Notes: a model not told the origin generated them from the sequence alone. A stretch of 64,000 nucleotides of DNA from an uncultured Duncaniella sp. (GCA_910586665.1 CAJUIX010000008.1:66021-130020); one strand, 5' to 3'; shown: positions 34,393-44,557, numbered from the stretch's first letter. Made by a program: numbers and translations.

Positions 34393-37236
34393 TTACTTGA
34401 CGTAAACCTTGGTTGTTGTTCCGTCGGCCTTGACGATGATGTTGACGCCGGGAACGAGGCTGTTGTGGCGCACACCGTCAATAGTGTAGATGCGGACGTT
34501 CTTGAGGTCCTCGTCAGCGATGATCGAACCGATGCCGGAGGTCTGGACCTTCTGAACGTATTCCTGGATGAGACCGCGGGCCATTGCAAGGTCTGAGTCC
34601 TTGAGCTGGTTGGCGTAGACGTCAGAGGGGATAACGCGGTTGTTCTCTGCCTTCACCTTGTTTTCGAGACCGTCGATGTGGTCGGTAACAACTTTGCGGG
34701 CGCTGAAGTCGTCTTTCTCCCAGCCGTTGCCAGCAAACTTGTCAATCTCAGCCTGGAGCTCGTCGCGGAGGGTCTGGATGAGGGCCATTTCAGCGTCGTA
34801 GGCAGCCTTGTTGGCGGCTACGCGGTCAGCCTCGGCCTTAGCAGCTTCCTGGGCGGCCTTGGCTTCGCTAACGAGGGTCTTGACTGATTCAGAGATAGTG
34901 GCGGCGGGAGCCATTACCTTGTCGTAGTCACCGGCGAGAGTCTTGCCTTCGTAAGCTGCAGCGATGGCGCTTTCAAGGCTTGCGATGGCGGCTGCGATTT
35001 CCTCACCCTTGAACTGGTCGGCTACGAGGGGGCAATCTTCGGCGATAGTCTTCTGAGCGGCGGCGAGTTCGTCTTTGAGTGCAGCGACAGCGGTGTCGGC
35101 ATTAGCCTTGGCCTTGTCGTTGGCAGCTTTCAGAGAAGCTTCGTCGGCGTTCTTGGCGATAATCTCGATTGCGGCCTCGATTGCGGCTGCGTCGAGCTTG
35201 GAAGCATAGTTGCCTTCGGTTGCTACGGCTGCGAAGTCATCGTCGGCAGTCTTCTTGGCAGCGTCGATGAAGTCCTGGGCGGCCTTGGCGTCGGCTGCGG
35301 AATCATAGTCCTCGTTACCCTTGACAGACTCGATGGCGGCGTTGAGCTTGGTCTGGAGGGCGGCTACGTCGGCGAGGTCTTTCTCGTAGGCGGCCTTGTT
35401 GTCGGCTACGCGCTTGGCCTCGGCGGTTGCAGCTTCGGAGTTCTTCTTGATAGCGGCGATGGCGGTTGCGATAGCGGCAGTGTCGAGGGTCGACTTATAC
35501 TCGCCTTCCTTCTCGACTGCCTTAAGGTTGGCAGCGGCGGCATCCTTGGCATCCTGGATGGCCTTCTCGGCAGCAGCCTTGTCGGCAGTCACGTCGTAGT
35601 CCTTATTGTCGGCCACCTCGGCGAGAGCCATAGCGAGCTGGCTTTCGAAAGGCTTGATAGCCTCGAGATCCGCGTCATAAGCAGCCTTGTTAGCGGCCAC
35701 GCGGGCAGCCTCGGCCTTGGCATCGGCATCAGCCTTTGCGTTGACGGCAATAGCGGCGATGGCGTCCTCGATAGGCTTGACATCAAGCTCGTGCTTGTAC
35801 TCGCCTTCTGTCTCGACAGCCTTGAGGGCGTCGGCAGCGGCGGTCTTGGCAGCAGCCACTGCGTCGTTGACGGCCTTCACGTCGGCCTCGGTATTGTAGT
35901 CGGGATAAGTCTCCTTGACAGCGGCGAGGGCCTCGTCAAGCTTGGCGGCGGCAGCGTCGATTGCGGCAATCTCAGCCTCGTAGGCAGCCTGGTTGGCGGC
36001 TACGCGGACTGCATCGGCAGCAGCGGGGACGAGGGCTGCGATGGCGGTTGCGATTTCCTCGGCCGGGGCCATGATCTCGTCATACTTGGACTGGAGGGTG
36101 AGGTCCTCGTAGGCAGCGTTGATAGCAGTCTCGAGGTCGGTAATCTTGGTGTTGATTTCCTCGCCGGTGAACTGGTCCTTCACGTTCTCATACTTCTCGG
36201 CGATCTCGGCGAGAGCAGCGGCGAGGGCATCCTTAAGCTCTGCAACCTTGGCGTCGGCAGTCTTCTTGACGGCAGAACCGTTGATAATGGTGACATCAAA
36301 AGATTTGCCATAAAGCGACTTGGCATCGTCTCCAGCGAGGAAAGCACCAACAGTGATATCAGTAAAAGAGATAACTGCGCTTTCGCCAAATTCCTCAGGC
36401 ACCTGGACTGACACTGTCAAAATATCACCCTCATTACCTCTAATCGCATTATTGGTAGTGAAATCTGAAATCAAAAGATTGCCGGTCGACGGATAATAAT
36501 TGATATTGGCAGTTCCACGGACGCGATCTGCGTTCTTAACAAATTCAGGATTTGCAAAACCTTCGGGGAGACCGAGATTGAAACTGAAAGATGCGACATC
36601 AACGGTGTTGGTCAGGTTCAGGTTAAATGAAACTGTCGAACCGGGATTGGCAACTATCTGGTCGCTGCCGGTCACACCCATTGAAATTTCAGTGACTTTG
36701 GACACGTCGGTGGTATACTCACCGAGTTCGATCGAGTTACCGCCTCTGCCGTCATTGAACTTGACATTCTTAAGCGAAATGCTGAGGTCGGGAGCCTTCT
36801 CAGCATCCTTATCCAACATACCTTCACGAGCCTGCACCTTGATACGGCAGAGCACACCGCTTTCCTTCTTGAAGAGCTCACGATTATTGGACACAATCAT
36901 GACACGCATCATCTCTCTGCCATCCTCCATTTTTACATAATTTTGAACAGGAGCATGTCCGTTGCCGACATATTCAGGATTGAGGACGACAAAATAAGGC
37001 TCATACTTGTCACCTGTGGGAGTGAACTGGAGGGAGGAAGAAAGATACATGTCAAACTGACCTGCACCCATAGTACCGTCATGCTCAAACATGACAGCCA
37101 CTTCCTTAGGCTCATAGTTGTCTATGGCGATAGGTTCTATATATAGCCTGGTTCCCGCTGTCATAGCCTTAGCTCCGACAAGCATCAGAGCGGCAAGCAT
37201 CAGTTTGGAAACAAGCGAATTTTTGAGTAAATTCAT
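34393..37236 (-). CDS. Exported cohesin-like, coiled-coil protein (unit 2 partner)
   Basis: A 947-residue secreted protein, paralogous to 24683-26893. The start MNLLKNSLVSKLMLAALML gives a signal peptide; the 29-codon upstream extension is rejected because it runs back into the terminator. Two cohesin-like beta modules follow (TAGTRLYIEPIAIDNYEP, VTGSDQIVANPGSTVSFNLN). The helical part contains three tandem repeats of 97-101 residues (bases about 35110-36007), each starting RVAxNxAAY and containing an EGxYxxxLD motif. The C-terminus is nearly identical to that of the unit 1 partner (SGIGSIIADEDL, PGVNIIVKADG). It has more helical repeats than its paralogue, so length seems to vary by repeat number. 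Confidence 0.8.
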   Translation of the reverse strand: MNLLKNSLVSKLMLAALMLVGAKAMTAGTRLYIEPIAIDNYEPKEVAVMFEHDGTMGAGQFDMYLSSSLQFTPTGDKYEPYFVVLNPEYVGNGHAPVQNYVKMEDGREMMRVMIVSNNRELFKKESGVLCRIKVQAREGMLDKDAEKAPDLSISLKNVKFNDGRGGNSIELGEYTTDVSKVTEISMGVTGSDQIVANPGSTVSFNLNLTNTVDVASFSFNLGLPEGFANPEFVKNADRVRGTANINYYPSTGNLLISDFTTNNAIRGNEGDILTVSVQVPEEFGESAVISFTDITVGAFLAGDDAKSLYGKSFDVTIINGSAVKKTADAKVAELKDALAAALAEIAEKYENVKDQFTGEEINTKITDLETAINAAYEDLTLQSKYDEIMAPAEEIATAIAALVPAAADAVRVAANQAAYEAEIAAIDAAAAKLDEALAAVKETYPDYNTEADVKAVNDAVAAAKTAAADALKAVETEGEYKHELDVKPIEDAIAAIAVNAKADADAKAEAARVAANKAAYDADLEAIKPFESQLAMALAEVADNKDYDVTADKAAAEKAIQDAKDAAAANLKAVEKEGEYKSTLDTAAIATAIAAIKKNSEAATAEAKRVADNKAAYEKDLADVAALQTKLNAAIESVKGNEDYDSAADAKAAQDFIDAAKKTADDDFAAVATEGNYASKLDAAAIEAAIEIIAKNADEASLKAANDKAKANADTAVAALKDELAAAQKTIAEDCPLVADQFKGEEIAAAIASLESAIAAAYEGKTLAGDYDKVMAPAATISESVKTLVSEAKAAQEAAKAEADRVAANKAAYDAEMALIQTLRDELQAEIDKFAGNGWEKDDFSARKVVTDHIDGLENKVKAENNRVIPSDVYANQLKDSDLAMARGLIQEYVQKVQTSGIGSIIADEDLKNVRIYTIDGVRHNSLVPGVNIIVKADGTTTKVYVK
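35110..36007 (-). repeat. Three tandem helical repeats of 97-101 residues
   Basis: Repeat starts (RVAANQAAY, RVAANKAAY, RVADNKAAY) fall near 36007, 35704 and 35413. Each repeat carries a YD or YN-T/S-A-D segment and an EGEYK or EGNYA motif at the same place. Related units occur in the unit 1 partner. Confidence 0.8.
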
Positions 37237-37270
37237 TGCAATAATGATTAAATGGAAAGATTTTTGGTAT

Positions 37271-37311
37271 AAAAAGGGCTGTGCCGCCGTCCGATAAAAC
37301 GGCGGCACAGC
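37271..37311 (-). terminator. Hairpin terminator between giant gene and partner, unit 2
   Basis: A perfect 13-base inverted repeat (37278-37290 with 37299-37311) is followed on the minus strand by CCTTTTTAT. It lies 27 bases after the giant gene's stop and 35 bases before the partner's start, as in unit 1. Confidence 0.8.
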
Positions 37312-37338
37312 TTGCTTAATCACTTAGGTTTAAAGAGA

Positions 37339-40300
37339 TTACTTGTGATACTCTTTGCTGACGGTACCGTCGGCGTTGCGGATGATGTTCACGCCGCGCT
37401 GGAGACCGCGGAGAGCCTGGCCGGCTGCATTGTAGATACGCTGCTTGAGGCCGCCGTTGTTGTCGATGACGGTGTCTTCGATGCCGGAAGTGCCTTCGGG
37501 CTTGGCGAGACGGTAACCATTGAAGCTGCTGTCGGTGAAGACTGCATTTTCAATTGATACATTGCCTTCGCCAAGGACGTCGACATAGATGACAGCTCCG
37601 TTTTCACCGTCGATGACGGCGTTGTCCATATTGGTAAGGATGACGCGCTTGTTATCGGAATCATGGTGGAAGAGAGCGACGCTGTGGTTCTCTGCACGGT
37701 CTGCTGCAACAACGTTGACGAGAGTGACATCCTGGTCAAGCTTGATGTCAAGCTGTCCGGCAACGAAGGCGACAGAGTTGGTGATGTTGACCGCGTAGCG
37801 ACGTACACCGCCCTCTTCGCTGACGAAGGATGCTGCGACGAAGTTGGAGCCTTCAACCGCACGAGACGGAGCCTTGGGAGCGGGAGTATTCTCGGGCATA
37901 CCGAAGGTCTTGGCGATATAGATGACGCGTGCAACGTCGGTGATGTCGATGACCTTGTCCTTGTTGGTGTCAGCAGCAGCTGTCTGAGTAGCGTTGAGCT
38001 GGTCCTGGGTGCCTTCTCCGACAACTTCAATCAACATCTGAACGTCGTTAATGTCGACGGTGTTGTCGCAGTTTATGTCACCTGTGAGGAAGATATGCTC
38101 GGCAGCCTCATCAAGATAGCTCTGGATTTCAGTAATCACAGCTCCAATCTTGTCCTTTTCGGCATTGATAGTCTCAACGAGGGTCTTGCCGTCGGCAGCC
38201 TGTGAGGGCATATCCATTGCACCAAGGGCATCGACCTTAGCTGAAAGCTCGGTGACCTTCTGAGCAAGAGCGTCCTTCTCCTCGGGGATGAGGTTGGGGT
38301 TCTTGAGAGTTTCGCGAGCCTCGTTGAGTTTTTCGCCAACAACTCTCTTTGCGCCATTGAAATCGTCCTCGGCAAAAAGCTTAGGCAGATCTATATTAGT
38401 AAAGTATATTAATAAATCGCCGTTGTTATCAAAAATGAAGTCTGATTTAAAGTAATTGTCGGTATCACCCTTTTCAAGAACTTTATTAGCTTCATCAAGC
38501 TGCTTCTTAGCCGTATCAATTAACTCCTGCTGAACATTGAGATAAGCATTATATTTATAGACATAGGAATTGACCTTAACACCATCAATTTCAATGTCCT
38601 CCCCAAGAGCCTTGTAATATTCACATTCGTCACGCTGGGTAGTCACATTGTCAACAATAGCCTGATATCCGTTGAGGATTCCGTTGGCCTTGTTGTAGAA
38701 ACCAATGTGCTTGGTGATAGGCTCCTGCATTGCAACAATCTCGTCGTTGAGTTTGTCGACCGCTGTCTTGATAGCGTCCATGCTCTCGACGAAGTTATGC
38801 TTCTGCATGATAGCCTTGTCGCCGACAGCCTCCCATGAAGTCTTGACAGCAGCAAGTTCCTCAAGTTTCTTAGTATAGCCGTCAGGATAAGCAGCCTTGA
38901 CATTTGCATGGCAGGCATTGTATGTGGCATTGTACTGATCGATGAGAGCGTCAATACCGTCGTACTGCTGCTGGAGTTCGGTAAGAACCTTGGTGAGCGG
39001 TGTAGTACCCTCTTCCATCCATGCGCTGCGGAGAGCAATCTCATAGCCTGAGAGTTCGTCCTCATACTGGAGCATGGTAGTCTTGAGAGCGACTATTGCC
39101 TTGATAGCCTCCTCGCGGTCACCGATAGAGTAAGCCTCTTCGATAGACGATGCGAGTGCTGTCAGCTTCGGTTCAAATGCCTTGACATTAGCCTCAATCT
39201 CGGCATAGTTGGGAAGCTCGACGATAGAAGCCTCTGAGAGAGCAGCGTAAATCTTATTGTACTGCTTGTTGAGGGCTACAGATTCAGCCTTGGCTACATT
39301 ATAATAACCCACGGGCATTGCTGCTTCAAACTCATCAAACTTAGTGCTGAGAGCAGTCTTCGTAGCGTCAGTATACGGACGGGTGTTAACGAGAGGCTTA
39401 ATACCTCCGTTTCCTTCAAAGACAGTCGTCACATTAGAGTAGGCATTGTTAAGAGCGGCGAGAGACTTCGAGAAGGCTTCAAGAGCATCGTAGCGGGTCT
39501 GGAGTCCTTCAACCTGAACCATATATGCATTATAGGCAGCATTGTCAGCGACAACAGCATCATGGGCAGCCTTAGCAATATCATGAACATCCTTAGCAGC
39601 ATTGTAAGCATTCTTGAGATTTGTCTTACCGGTTGTCACAGCGCTAAGAACTGACTCTGCGGACGAGGTCGTGGTATTGGCTTGGTTGAATAATGTCTGA
39701 GCGTTATTGAACTGCTTCTGGTGAGAATTCTTCTCGACTCCATCTTCGGTGTATCCCTTATTGAGGTACTCATCGTAGGTATAGGTCGGCATATTGTCAG
39801 CCATTGTCTTCATCGTAGAGTTGAAATGGTTGTAATATGCAGTCCAGTAATCAGAAGCTATGCGCTCAAGCTCTGCATCGCTGAACAACTTGACCTTATC
39901 GAGTTCGTTGGCAATCGCGTCAAAGTCTTTAGACTTGAACTTACTGCTAGCATAAAGCTCTTTTGCCTTTGCAACAGCATTTTCACCAACTGCGAGATTG
40001 GATCGACCGGCAGTGATGATGTAGTTACCGTTGCTATCCTTAGGATCTTTTTGGTCAATAACCTTGGCGTCTGTAAGGGCTTTTCTATTGGCGGTATTGA
40101 TAGCTTCGGCACCTTGAACATTAGGAGTAACCGTGGCATCACCGTTCAGCTTCAGATCGTAGTAGGCCTCGGCTGCTGCATGGACGTTATCATTAAGTGT
40201 TTTGAGAACTGTCTCGATGCCTCTCTGAGTATTTCCGCTGGCATCGTTGTAACCATTGACACGATAGTTATCAGCCTTGGTAACGAGGTTGTCGAAATCA

Positions 40301-43300
40301 GCCTTTTCAATAATCTTCTTATTATTGTTTGCGTTGTTCTTGAGAGCAAGCATTTCAGCGTCAAGCGCGCTGATAAGATCCTTGAACTTGTAGATTTCAC
40401 GGACGTCACCAAATCCGGGAGTATCAGAACCGGTTACTTTGTATACATTGTTGAGGTAATGGCTCCAGCCGGCGTTTTCGAATGACTGGAAAATCATTGC
40501 CTGCTGGTTGGCTTCCTTATATGCATTCTGCAGCTTGGTGAAGGCACCATTGTCGCCGGTCCAGTTCCAAAGAGTCATAAGCTCTTCGTTCTGGGTTCTG
40601 ACAGCCTGGGCATAGAGGTCGCCCTCGACAATTTCAGTATTGTATGCCTTGATAGCGTTCTCGATATTGACAGCCTCGGTCTGATACGATTCATTTTCGG
40701 CAGACTTACCTTCGCCGAATGCCTTTGCAATGTTCTTGTTGAGAGTATCAAGCTGCTTTGCAAATTCATTGTACTTCTCGGCAAACGGATTGAAAGTGCC
40801 AAGTCCGTCGGGAGTGAGGTTCTCCTTGTCGAGGAGGTCGAGAAGGCCGGCAAGCTCAACCTGTGCGCGGTTGGCGGCAGCTGTCTGAGCCGACCATTTG
40901 TCAAAGTTGGCCTGGATGCTGGTCTTGACATTGTTGACCTTTGTAAGGAGCGATGCAACCTCGGTTTTCAGAGCGTCCTCATTGGCAGCCGCGCCCTTGG
41001 TGTAATCTTCATTCTCGGCAGTGTTCTTGATTTTCGTAGTGAGATCTGACCACTCTTTCTTCAAGGCCTTGTCGTCAGCAGTACCCAACTTGGCTGCAAA
41101 TGTATCGTATGCATCACCATAGATTTCATCGTCAGAACCCTTGTTGATGGTAACGTTGAGAGCTTCAGCTGTAGCGATTGCGCCTTTAGCTGCTGTTGTG
41201 CCATTAGCCTTAACCCAGACTTTGTCAAGTTCTGCCTTAAGAGCCTCGTATGCATCCATGTTGTCAAACGCCTTGTCCAAAGAAGCATAAAGGTCATCGA
41301 CATCTTCGTCGATGAAGTCTTTGAATGCATTGTGAAGGGCCTCAGCAGCCTCGAGCTTGCTAGCCAGAGCTTCTGAATCAAGTTTGTCGTATGTATCACT
41401 GCCGACATTCTGTGAGATCTGGATTGACATTGCTTTTGCATCATCAACAGAAGGAACATTGTCAACCTGGCCGTCGATAATCTTGTCCAGTGCGCCCTTA
41501 GCATTGGTGCCTGCTGAACCTGTCTGACTATAAGACGGGAGATTAATGCCATAGGTCGCATTAAAGGTCTCAAATTTAGTCTTCTTAGCATTATAAGCAT
41601 CGAGTGTGTTTTCAGCAGCTTTCTTATTGGCCTCGATAGCGTTGTTGATGAAATCGCGCACTATGCCGGCTGCTTTGAAAGTAGCATTGTCAGAAGCACC
41701 ATTGAGGACATAGAGGATTGCGTCGGTAACGCCGGTCACATAATTCTTCTTGCCAAGCTCTTCGAGTTTGTTCTTGGTAGCATTGACAGCATCGGTCTGG
41801 TGAGCATCGATGATGTCTCTCACCTCTGCCTCGATTGCAGTAGCCCATTCAGTCACCTTCTTCTCGGTACTTCCATATTTGAGTTTCTTGTCGGTGAGTG
41901 ACTTGGTATACTTGCTTTTGTCAAGCGTAGTCGAATCAATAATCTTGGTATCGGCAATCACGCTTGCAGCCTTGTCGTAGAGTTTCTGGACATTTACATT
42001 GTCGAAGAGGACGACAAAGTTACCGGCGTTTTCGTCGATAGCTTGAATCTTGGTGTTGATTGCGGCAATCTTTTCATCAAGCTTAGGATCATTGACATTG
42101 TCAATGGCATCGATTGCATCCTTGATATCGTCAAGGTTCTTCTTAAAGATTTCAGTCAGGAAGCCACGGCCGGCATCGGCAGCAACGACTTTGTCATTGA
42201 GTTCATTATAGCTGCCATATACAGTGATAATGGACTCCATAGTATCAAGCCACTTATCAAGACCGCCTTCGCCGTCATAGTTTTCGCCGGACTGGGCAGC
42301 CTTCACTTCATTAGCCTTGGCAAGAAGCTTGTCCTGGAAGCTGGGAAGTGCCGGAGTGGTAGAACCAGCAAAGAGGATGTTGTTTTCTGTAACGGTGTTA
42401 CCATAGGCAGCGACGATGAGTGCTTTGAGTTCTGCAATCTTGTCAGTAACTTTATTCTTCTCTGCCTCAAACTCTTTCTCGAAATTCGAAGGAACGACAA
42501 CATCCTCAATAGATTTATTGAATGTAACCTGCACACCTTTACCAAAGTTTTCAAGTTCGTCTTTGGAGTTGATGTACTTCATAGCTTCATCGTATGCAGC
42601 ATTCTGGGCACCAACAGCCTGTATGAAGTCGTCGGCGACATTCCGCATGCGTTGTCCAGCAGAGTTTACAAGTTCCTTGACATATTCAGCCTTAGTTTTG
42701 CCTGAATTTTTAAATTGTTCAGACGCACCGACATGGGTACGCAGACAAAGCTTGTTATTTTTAACAACCACATAGGTGTCAAGCTCAGCAATAATGGCAC
42801 GGATTTCATCGCCTGCGGTAGTGAACTGCTCGGCAAATGCACCGGTGACTTTTTCTGTATAATTGGCGAGCTTGAGCTGGCACTCATTCCTTATAGCTTC
42901 AAGGCCATTATAGGTAGTGAGAAGGTTGGCATTCTGGAAATCCTGATATGCGTTCCAATCACTTGAAACAGTACCACCCAATTCATTAATGCGACCATAC
43001 TCAGTTTCAAGCTCATTGTATGCGTTCACATAATCCGAATTTTTGATAGTCTGGTTATTGAGGTCGGCATAGGCAGTGTTGATAGTCTTCAGGAAATTTT
43101 CAAGATTTGTCTTCAAAGCCTTCGCATCCTTAATATTCTGTGCTACACCCTCAGAAGGATTAGGATTCTCAGCCTCAAGCTTTTCAATGAGGTTTGTCAC
43201 ATTGATAAGAAGGACACCCTGCTTTGCAACGAGATCCTCGTAAGTAGTCTTGTTGTCAGTATAAGCCTGGAAACGCTTGTTTTCAGCCGTAACATCCGAG

Positions 43301-44181
43301 TTATGCTTGCTGACATTTGTTGTCAGGGCTGCAATGCGTGCTGAAATAGCCTTATCGGTATTCAGATTGTCATTGTGTGCCTTCCATGCTTCAAGCTTGT
43401 CAGCATTATTATCGCTTGAATATTTAGCAATCGCGTTTGTAATAGCAGTTCTCTCATCCCCAAGAGTCTTAACAGCACCTGCAAGTGTCTTGGCAAGCTC
43501 ACTGTCATTAACAGCGGTCTGAACAGGATCTGAGCCGGTGATAGTAGCGTTTTTAATTGTTTCAATAGTCACATTCTTGACCGACTTAAAGGCGTCGTCA
43601 AGAGCGGCTTTGATATTCTCAAGGTTTCTTTCGACAGCGAGATTAATCTCGATGCTTTCGAAAGAGTAAGGCTTGGTTGCATCCTTGGGCGAAATAACAA
43701 TTTCGATATTGCCCTTGGATGTCATCTCGAAGCCTAAGAATTCTTTCCATTCCCAGCCATTAGCACCCTTCACTTCTACACGCACGGTAGAAAGCTCTTT
43801 GCCGTTAACAGTGATTTTTGTATTCTGTGCGGCAGCAAGCTTGGCAATTTCGTCATTAGTTGCCCATCTATCAGCTCCTTCGGGAAGCTCAGCATTATTC
43901 GAGGGCTTCACAACAACATTTTCAGGAAGCTTATAAACATTAAGAGTCAATGTATACTTACCTACTGGATAGGCGGAATAGGTTCGCTTGAGGCTGGCAA
44001 CGCCGACAGGACAGTATACTCCATTTCCTTGCTCCGTAGGCCTGATAGTCAAGTCGCCGGAAGGGATTGATGATTGCCATCCACCTTTATCAACATTAGG
44101 TGTGGTGTCAATCGTGATAGCCAGTGCCGGGAAAGCCACTGGTGTAGTCATCAATAAAGAAAGTAGTACTTCTTTTTTCAT
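37339..44181 (-). CDS. Giant exported helical protein with dockerin-like module (unit 2)
   Basis: A 2,280-residue secreted protein with the same plan as the unit 1 giant. It has the identical signal peptide, an N-terminal beta domain (about residues 22-175; YPVGKYTLTLNVYKL), about 1,850 helical residues, and a dockerin-like module (about 2033-2093; GDINCDNTVDINDVQML and ADTNKDKVIDITDVARV). A cohesin-like beta domain (RRYAVNITNSVAFVAGQLDI) and a sorting-type C-terminus (TSGIEDTVIDNNGG) complete it. The central helical part and N-terminal domain differ strongly from the unit 1 giant although the total lengths differ by only five residues. It is probably a surface fibre or adhesin; function is unknown. 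Confidence 0.82.
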   Translation of the reverse strand: MKKEVLLSLLMTTPVAFPALAITIDTTPNVDKGGWQSSIPSGDLTIRPTEQGNGVYCPVGVASLKRTYSAYPVGKYTLTLNVYKLPENVVVKPSNNAELPEGADRWATNDEIAKLAAAQNTKITVNGKELSTVRVEVKGANGWEWKEFLGFEMTSKGNIEIVISPKDATKPYSFESIEINLAVERNLENIKAALDDAFKSVKNVTIETIKNATITGSDPVQTAVNDSELAKTLAGAVKTLGDERTAITNAIAKYSSDNNADKLEAWKAHNDNLNTDKAISARIAALTTNVSKHNSDVTAENKRFQAYTDNKTTYEDLVAKQGVLLINVTNLIEKLEAENPNPSEGVAQNIKDAKALKTNLENFLKTINTAYADLNNQTIKNSDYVNAYNELETEYGRINELGGTVSSDWNAYQDFQNANLLTTYNGLEAIRNECQLKLANYTEKVTGAFAEQFTTAGDEIRAIIAELDTYVVVKNNKLCLRTHVGASEQFKNSGKTKAEYVKELVNSAGQRMRNVADDFIQAVGAQNAAYDEAMKYINSKDELENFGKGVQVTFNKSIEDVVVPSNFEKEFEAEKNKVTDKIAELKALIVAAYGNTVTENNILFAGSTTPALPSFQDKLLAKANEVKAAQSGENYDGEGGLDKWLDTMESIITVYGSYNELNDKVVAADAGRGFLTEIFKKNLDDIKDAIDAIDNVNDPKLDEKIAAINTKIQAIDENAGNFVVLFDNVNVQKLYDKAASVIADTKIIDSTTLDKSKYTKSLTDKKLKYGSTEKKVTEWATAIEAEVRDIIDAHQTDAVNATKNKLEELGKKNYVTGVTDAILYVLNGASDNATFKAAGIVRDFINNAIEANKKAAENTLDAYNAKKTKFETFNATYGINLPSYSQTGSAGTNAKGALDKIIDGQVDNVPSVDDAKAMSIQISQNVGSDTYDKLDSEALASKLEAAEALHNAFKDFIDEDVDDLYASLDKAFDNMDAYEALKAELDKVWVKANGTTAAKGAIATAEALNVTINKGSDDEIYGDAYDTFAAKLGTADDKALKKEWSDLTTKIKNTAENEDYTKGAAANEDALKTEVASLLTKVNNVKTSIQANFDKWSAQTAAANRAQVELAGLLDLLDKENLTPDGLGTFNPFAEKYNEFAKQLDTLNKNIAKAFGEGKSAENESYQTEAVNIENAIKAYNTEIVEGDLYAQAVRTQNEELMTLWNWTGDNGAFTKLQNAYKEANQQAMIFQSFENAGWSHYLNNVYKVTGSDTPGFGDVREIYKFKDLISALDAEMLALKNNANNNKKIIEKADFDNLVTKADNYRVNGYNDASGNTQRGIETVLKTLNDNVHAAAEAYYDLKLNGDATVTPNVQGAEAINTANRKALTDAKVIDQKDPKDSNGNYIITAGRSNLAVGENAVAKAKELYASSKFKSKDFDAIANELDKVKLFSDAELERIASDYWTAYYNHFNSTMKTMADNMPTYTYDEYLNKGYTEDGVEKNSHQKQFNNAQTLFNQANTTTSSAESVLSAVTTGKTNLKNAYNAAKDVHDIAKAAHDAVVADNAAYNAYMVQVEGLQTRYDALEAFSKSLAALNNAYSNVTTVFEGNGGIKPLVNTRPYTDATKTALSTKFDEFEAAMPVGYYNVAKAESVALNKQYNKIYAALSEASIVELPNYAEIEANVKAFEPKLTALASSIEEAYSIGDREEAIKAIVALKTTMLQYEDELSGYEIALRSAWMEEGTTPLTKVLTELQQQYDGIDALIDQYNATYNACHANVKAAYPDGYTKKLEELAAVKTSWEAVGDKAIMQKHNFVESMDAIKTAVDKLNDEIVAMQEPITKHIGFYNKANGILNGYQAIVDNVTTQRDECEYYKALGEDIEIDGVKVNSYVYKYNAYLNVQQELIDTAKKQLDEANKVLEKGDTDNYFKSDFIFDNNGDLLIYFTNIDLPKLFAEDDFNGAKRVVGEKLNEARETLKNPNLIPEEKDALAQKVTELSAKVDALGAMDMPSQAADGKTLVETINAEKDKIGAVITEIQSYLDEAAEHIFLTGDINCDNTVDINDVQMLIEVVGEGTQDQLNATQTAAADTNKDKVIDITDVARVIYIAKTFGMPENTPAPKAPSRAVEGSNFVAASFVSEEGGVRRYAVNITNSVAFVAGQLDIKLDQDVTLVNVVAADRAENHSVALFHHDSDNKRVILTNMDNAVIDGENGAVIYVDVLGEGNVSIENAVFTDSSFNGYRLAKPEGTSGIEDTVIDNNGGLKQRIYNAAGQALRGLQRGVNIIRNADGTVSKEYHK

Positions 44182-44557
44182 GATTTAAAGTTTAAATTAA
44201 TATTTGTTTTGCACTTTGTTTGATTTGCGATAAATTGGGTTTCAATTTGTTATGGACGCTTTGAACGTCTCCGCGAAGACTATTGTCGGGTGTGTTGATG
44301 TCGCGACACATGTATTCCATATCAACTATAGTCGGCACAAAAGTAAACAAAAGTTCACAAATTACCCCCCCCGGTAGTTAATTAATGTTAAATGGTTTGT
44401 TAAAGGTGAAATTTCCGTGAAATCGGGCTTTGTTTTAACAAAAAATGCAAAATTTTGGCCAATAAAGGTTAATTTTTCGGACTACTTTCATGTTTCATGG
44501 CTTACAAAGTTAATATTTTCGCCCATTTCTGCCAAAAATGCATGCATCGGGGATGCG
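44120..44557 (-). repeat. 438-base direct repeat, copy 2 (promoter, leader, signal peptide)
   Basis: Second copy of the repeat at 33761-34198; 436 of 438 bases are identical. It contains the start region and promoter of giant gene 2 (TACTTTTG on the minus strand at 44338-44345). Confidence 0.95.

Noticed and set aside
35110..36007. Regular repeats that might be taken for a CRISPR or satellite array
   Set aside because: The period is about 300 bases, in frame, and the repeat is at protein level; there are no short identical repeats with unique spacers.
24683..44181. A cellulosome scaffold cluster
   Set aside because: No glycoside hydrolase domain or carbohydrate-binding module is visible in any of the four proteins, so the cohesin and dockerin-like modules do not imply cellulose degradation here.
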